Assembly: GCA_023416875.1 (NCBI GenBank)
Contig: JAEZGT010000188.1
Location: 1 to 6,073 of the forward strand
DNA: 6,073 nt
Reading direction: 5' to 3'
From: Pseudomonadota bacterium
GTDB taxonomy: Bacteria > Pseudomonadota > Gammaproteobacteria > Pseudomonadales > Cellvibrionaceae
The notes beneath the pieces are model-generated. The model was not told where the DNA came from, ran no database searches, and saw only the letters and a program-made list of their open reading frames with translations. Position 1 is the stretch's first letter. Each line of letters begins with the position of its first letter. A program made the translations under genes and the position numbers. Of the stretch, positions 5,114 to 6,073 are shown piece after piece.

Positions 5114-6073
5114 ACGGCTTTTCTGGAAAATTTTCGCCGCCTTCTGGCTGGTCAGTCTGTGCATTATGATCGCGACCAGTTATGCGATTCTCGCTTCTGT
5201 GGAGACGGAGAAATTTCGTAATCAATACGAAAAAGTATTAAGGAATTTTACCGAGCGCGCCGTCGATCATTATGAAAGCCTACCAGATGATCGCCCGTTC
5301 AAACGCAGTATTCTGCGGCGCTATGGCCCGCCGCATAATCTCGTCAACCACCGCCATATTGTCAGCATCAGTCGCAACGACAAGATAATTTTTCGCCGCG
5401 ATTCTCGCGATATTAGAGACGAGGAAACCTTCAAATTCAAATTTACCTCGGATCAAGGCAATCAATACACAGTGGAGGCTTTGACGCCGCGACCCCCGCG
5501 ACATCTGGTGAATATGTTGCAGCGGGTCAATACTCTAAATTTTTTTATTATTCTGGTTGCCTCCACACTGGTGAGTTTTTTATTGAGCTGGAGCATCACG
5601 CGCCCCTTAAAAAAACTCGGTGTCGCCAGTCGACAATTTGCCCAGGGGGATCTGCACACTAGCATTGATGCAAAACTACTAGGGCGCGCCGACGAATTGG
5701 GCGACCTTGCAAAGGATTTTTCCTACATGATGCGCCAGATCCAGCACACCATCAGCGCGCAAAAACAATTGCTGCATGACGTATCCCACGAATTGCGTGC
5801 ACCCCTGGCGCGCCTGCAGGTGGCGGCGGAATTAATTCAGCAGCGAGAGGAAAAGCCCTCAAGTTATATTCAGCGTATCCATACCGAGTGCGAACGCATG
5901 AATGAACTCATACAACGCATTCTGAATTTTGCCCGGCTGGAGGAATCCACAGCGACCTTCGCCAATATCGATCTAGTGAAACTGTTGCAGACTCATATCG
6001 ACAATATTCTGTTTGAACATCCGCAGCGGCAGCTCCATTTTGAGCACGCGCTACCGACGCTGGTGATCGAAGG
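5103..6073 (+). CDS. cpxA: Sensor histidine kinase CpxA (C-terminal ATPase domain cut by window end)
   Basis: Inner-membrane sensor kinase paired with CpxR. The window holds 323 complete codons with no stop or frameshift. A first membrane segment (about residues 10-31) and a second (about 147-165, FFIILVASTLVSFLLSW) flank a periplasmic sensor region of about 115 residues, somewhat shorter than I recall for E. coli CpxA. The sensor region is rich in Arg and His. A HAMP linker follows from about 166 to 220 (RPLKKLGVASRQFAQGDL). The dimerisation/phosphotransfer helix carries SHELRAPLARLQ with phospho-acceptor His229. The N, D/F and G boxes of the ATPase domain should lie past the end; I recall about 457 aa for E. 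coli CpxA. Ala233 stands where many family members have Thr or Ser. The ATG overlaps the cpxR stop by 11 bases, and no separate ribosome site is evident. Confidence 0.88.
   Translation, partial: MKIKRLFWKIFAAFWLVSLCIMIATSYAILASVETEKFRNQYEKVLRNFTERAVDHYESLPDDRPFKRSILRRYGPPHNLVNHRHIVSISRNDKIIFRRDSRDIRDEETFKFKFTSDQGNQYTVEALTPRPPRHLVNMLQRVNTLNFFIILVASTLVSFLLSWSITRPLKKLGVASRQFAQGDLHTSIDAKLLGRADELGDLAKDFSYMMRQIQHTISAQKQLLHDVSHELRAPLARLQVAAELIQQREEKPSSYIQRIHTECERMNELIQRILNFARLEESTATFANIDLVKLLQTHIDNILFEHPQRQLHFEHALPTLVIE

Noticed and set aside
1..6073. Mobile element, CRISPR array, tRNA/rRNA, toxin-antitoxin or defence system
   Set aside because: No transposase or integrase motifs, spaced repeats, cloverleaf-like sequences or defence-type domains were seen. 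Coding is dense with ordinary chromosomal genes.

Overview
The window looks like ordinary chromosomal DNA of a gammaproteobacterium. Base composition is moderately GC-rich by eye. Gene order and protein similarity recalled from memory (Ndh, YjjV, CsdE and CpxR/CpxA/CpxP all resemble their Escherichia coli counterparts) suggest a free-living, polysaccharide-degrading lineage such as the Cellvibrionales. That placement is an inference from gene content, not from a marker gene.

Three transcription blocks are visible. (1) At the left edge, on the minus strand, is the first ~333 codons of uxuA (mannonate dehydratase, hexuronate catabolism). It has a well-formed sigma-70-like promoter that coincides with an inverted repeat, which may be an operator. 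(2) Divergent from it, on the plus strand, is a compact set of three genes: ndh (type II NADH:quinone dehydrogenase), a yjjV-type TatD-family metal-dependent hydrolase, and a csdE/sufE-type sulfur-acceptor protein. The gaps are 27 and 8 bases, so one operon is likely. The last gene ends inside a perfect hairpin palindrome. (3) The right third is a Cpx-like envelope-stress module: a small exported Spy/CpxP-family protein on the minus strand, divergent from cpxR (response regulator) and cpxA (sensor kinase, cut by the window end). The 132-base gap between them carries a canonical CpxR box, GTAAA-N5-GTAAA, with two further degenerate copies in near-helical phase.

How the blocks work: CpxA would sense envelope stress and phosphorylate CpxR. 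CpxR would bind the shared intergenic boxes, driving the periplasmic CpxP/Spy-like chaperone and probably its own operon. The ndh block is housekeeping: NADH re-oxidation, a hydrolase, and sulfur transfer for Fe-S or other thio-cofactors.

I found no mobile element, CRISPR array, tRNA, rRNA or wholly novel system. The noteworthy points are regulatory (Cpx boxes, uxuA promoter/operator), the palindrome-encoded C-terminus of the CsdE-like protein, an alanine at the presumed phosphatase position of CpxA, and two competing starts for ndh.
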